From assembly GCF_001613935.1 (NCBI RefSeq), contig NZ_LQCI01000034.1, forward strand, positions 256,813 to 320,812: DNA of 64,000 nucleotides. The letters are read 5' to 3'. This DNA comes from Amycolatopsis regifaucium (GTDB lineage: Bacteria > Actinomycetota > Actinomycetes > Mycobacteriales > Pseudonocardiaceae). Shown one piece after another: positions 63,188 to 64,000 of the stretch. The notes beneath the pieces are model-generated. The model ran no database searches. It had not been told where the DNA came from and saw nothing but the letters and a program-made list of their open reading frames with translations. The translations under genes and the position numbers were made by a program. Numbering within the stretch: position 1 is the first letter of the stretch; each line of letters starts with the position of its first letter.

Positions 63188-63376
63188 TCAACGAACGGTG
63201 TCGTCCGAGGGTTCCGGGTTGGGGTAGGAGGGCTCGCGAAACAGGTCCTCGTATCGCTCGCCCTGAGGGGCCGTGTGGTCGTGTCGCTCGACCTGAGTGT
63301 CGAGCGGGTGGCTGAACAGCGCACTGTCCATGCTGTGAGTTTTGACGGTGAAACCTTTCGAATGGGGACCGCTCAT
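63188..63376 (-). CDS. Possible small acidic protein (62 residues)
   Basis: A short frame that may be real. Codon third positions are mostly G or C from MDSALFSHPLDTQVERH on, and the end, EDLFREPSYPNPEPSDDTVR, is acidic and Pro-rich. Start could be 63376 (MSGPHSKGF) or 63331 (MDSALFSHP); neither has a good ribosome site. No family or signal peptide is seen. A short perfect inverted repeat (CCGTTC-AAC-GAACGG, 63184-63198) covers its stop. Confidence 0.35.
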   Translation of the reverse strand: MSGPHSKGFTVKTHSMDSALFSHPLDTQVERHDHTAPQGERYEDLFREPSYPNPEPSDDTVR

Positions 63377-63818
63377 CCGCGGTCTTCGGCGAGGCCGGGG
63401 GCGAATTCCGCCCGTCTCGTGCCGGATCGGCGTCACGCTGGAAGAGCGGCGCCACCTCCCAGAGTACACGTCCCGGGGCCGGAACCCCAGGGCGTCCGCG
63501 CTCGAACGGTCGTTTGACGGCGTCAGTCACGTTCCGCCGCGGTGAGGTCGTCGCGCAGCCGGACCGGTCACTCTCACCGTGGTCGTACCCCCTCGACGAC
63601 GGTTCTGCCGTCGACTTCGGGGTAAGCCAACGAATTCGTCCGGTGCTCACCGCTCTTCGCGCTGTGGAGAGCGGGTGTGTGCCGAATTCTGGTGACCGAG
63701 TAGCCGCTACCTCCGCCCCACTGGCCGCGTAGTGGCGCTTCGCGGCTTTCACATCGCTTCGCAGTCCTTTAACGCACCCAAGGAATCTATCCACCGCCGA
63801 ATACTGCATGAAGATTAC
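63377..63818. other. Stretch with no recognisable gene
   Basis: I see no gene I can support. Short frames on both strands have mixed third positions and no motifs. The first part may carry the promoter of the possible small gene. The last 60 bases are notably AT-richer than the surroundings. Confidence 0.5.
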
Positions 63819-63834
63819 TAGCACACGTGTTCGA
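63819..63834 (+). promoter_or_regulatory. SOS-box-like site
   Basis: TAGCACACGTGTTCGA matches the actinobacterial SOS box TCGAACACGTGTTCGA at 14 of 16 positions. It lies 20 bases before the GTG of the DUF222-like gene. TATTCT at 63842-63847 would serve as -10, putting the start of transcription about at the GTG (a leaderless message). Confidence 0.65.
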
Positions 63835-63854
63835 GCGCGTGTATTCTTGACGTC

Positions 63855-64000
63855 GTGGCCAGCGAAAACAGTCCCCAGGCGGTGCGCTCCGAGTGGTGGC
63901 GCGCCGATACCGCGACGCTGCATGCCCGTAAGCAGGAAATCGAAGTCTTGAAGCGGCAATTGGACGCGGAGCAGAACGCGATCCTCGCGGAAATCAACAA
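63855..64000 (+). CDS. DUF222/HNH endonuclease-like protein (3' partial)
   Basis: Only the first 48 residues lie in the window. They read MASENSPQAVRSEWW, then ARKQEIEVLKRQLDAEQNAILAEIN, a helical stretch resembling the beginning of actinobacterial DUF222/HNH-nuclease (REP13E12-type) proteins. In mycobacteria such genes are often DNA-damage induced. The HNH part is outside the window, so the family call is tentative. GTG start, probably leaderless. Confidence 0.5.
   Translation, partial: MASENSPQAVRSEWWRADTATLHARKQEIEVLKRQLDAEQNAILAEIN

Noticed and set aside
63514..63732. A 72-residue plus-strand frame before the DUF222-like gene
   Set aside because: Mixed third positions, no ribosome site, no motif.

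Overview
The window is chromosomal DNA of a very GC-rich actinomycete. Codon third positions are almost all G or C, GTG starts are common, and most promoters are weak. Gene order matches the Mycobacterium tuberculosis Rv3001c-Rv3034c block as I remember it: ilvC-ilvN-ilvB, cfp6-like PH protein, DoxX protein, lppZ, gatB/gatA/gatC, ACT protein, ligA, MetE-like protein, mnmA, cysteine desulfurase, PlsC-like and OlsB-like acyltransferases, etfA/etfB, then methyltransferase, GH57 enzyme and GT4 enzyme. The style of the intergenic palindromes and the accessory genes suggest a Pseudonocardiales member such as Amycolatopsis. That genus call is inference.

Layout. 0-2.2 kb: oxidoreductase, double NTF2 protein and orphan DUF397 protein. 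2.2-8.4 kb: branched-chain amino acid genes, with ilvB preceded by a leader peptide and attenuator, and ilvD nearby. 8.5-13.6 kb: DoxX, DUF72, hydroxyacid dehydrogenase, a sugar-dehydrogenase-like lipoprotein and a secreted hydrolase. 13.7-18.4 kb: gatCAB amidotransferase operon plus a membrane protein, with a divergent ACT protein. 18.4-23.6 kb: vapBC, GNAT, ligA and a MetE-like protein. 23.7-32.3 kb: LURP-one/scramblase-like protein, MBL hydrolase, GNAT, mnmA with its cysteine desulfurase, MFS exporter, LuxR regulator and an oxidoreductase. 32.5-37.6 kb: lipid acyltransferases, electron transfer flavoprotein and DegV. 37.7-41.9 kb: a probable methylglucose-lipopolysaccharide-type polysaccharide block. 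42.0-47.2 kb: a tiny secreted peptide, then the glyoxylate shunt (aceB, aceA) with its divergent regulator ramB. 47.2-53 kb: NmrA-like protein, threonine dehydratase, NADAR, a LbetaH acyltransferase, nucleoside hydrolase and an NlpC/P60 protein. 53-64 kb: an accessory region with a decayed NmrA gene, NDH-2-like oxidoreductase, ECF41 sigma factor, a hydrolase-fold protein lacking its catalytic triad, a FAD monooxygenase, a LexA paralogue, TetR/enoyl-CoA hydratase, a desaturase, and a DUF222/HNH-type gene running off the end behind an SOS-box-like site.

Two families of intergenic palindromes recur. Family A has the core TTTAGTCCTCT and occurs at seven loci. Family B is built on CGATGAARGKCCC and occurs at four sites. 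Both lie strictly between genes, in convergent, tandem and divergent contexts. I saw no insertion sequence, prophage, CRISPR array, tRNA, rRNA or large biosynthetic cluster. The least explained items are the palindrome families, the 43-residue secreted peptide, the ECF41 neighbourhood with its triad-less hydrolase, and the LexA paralogue a few kilobases from an SOS-box-like site.
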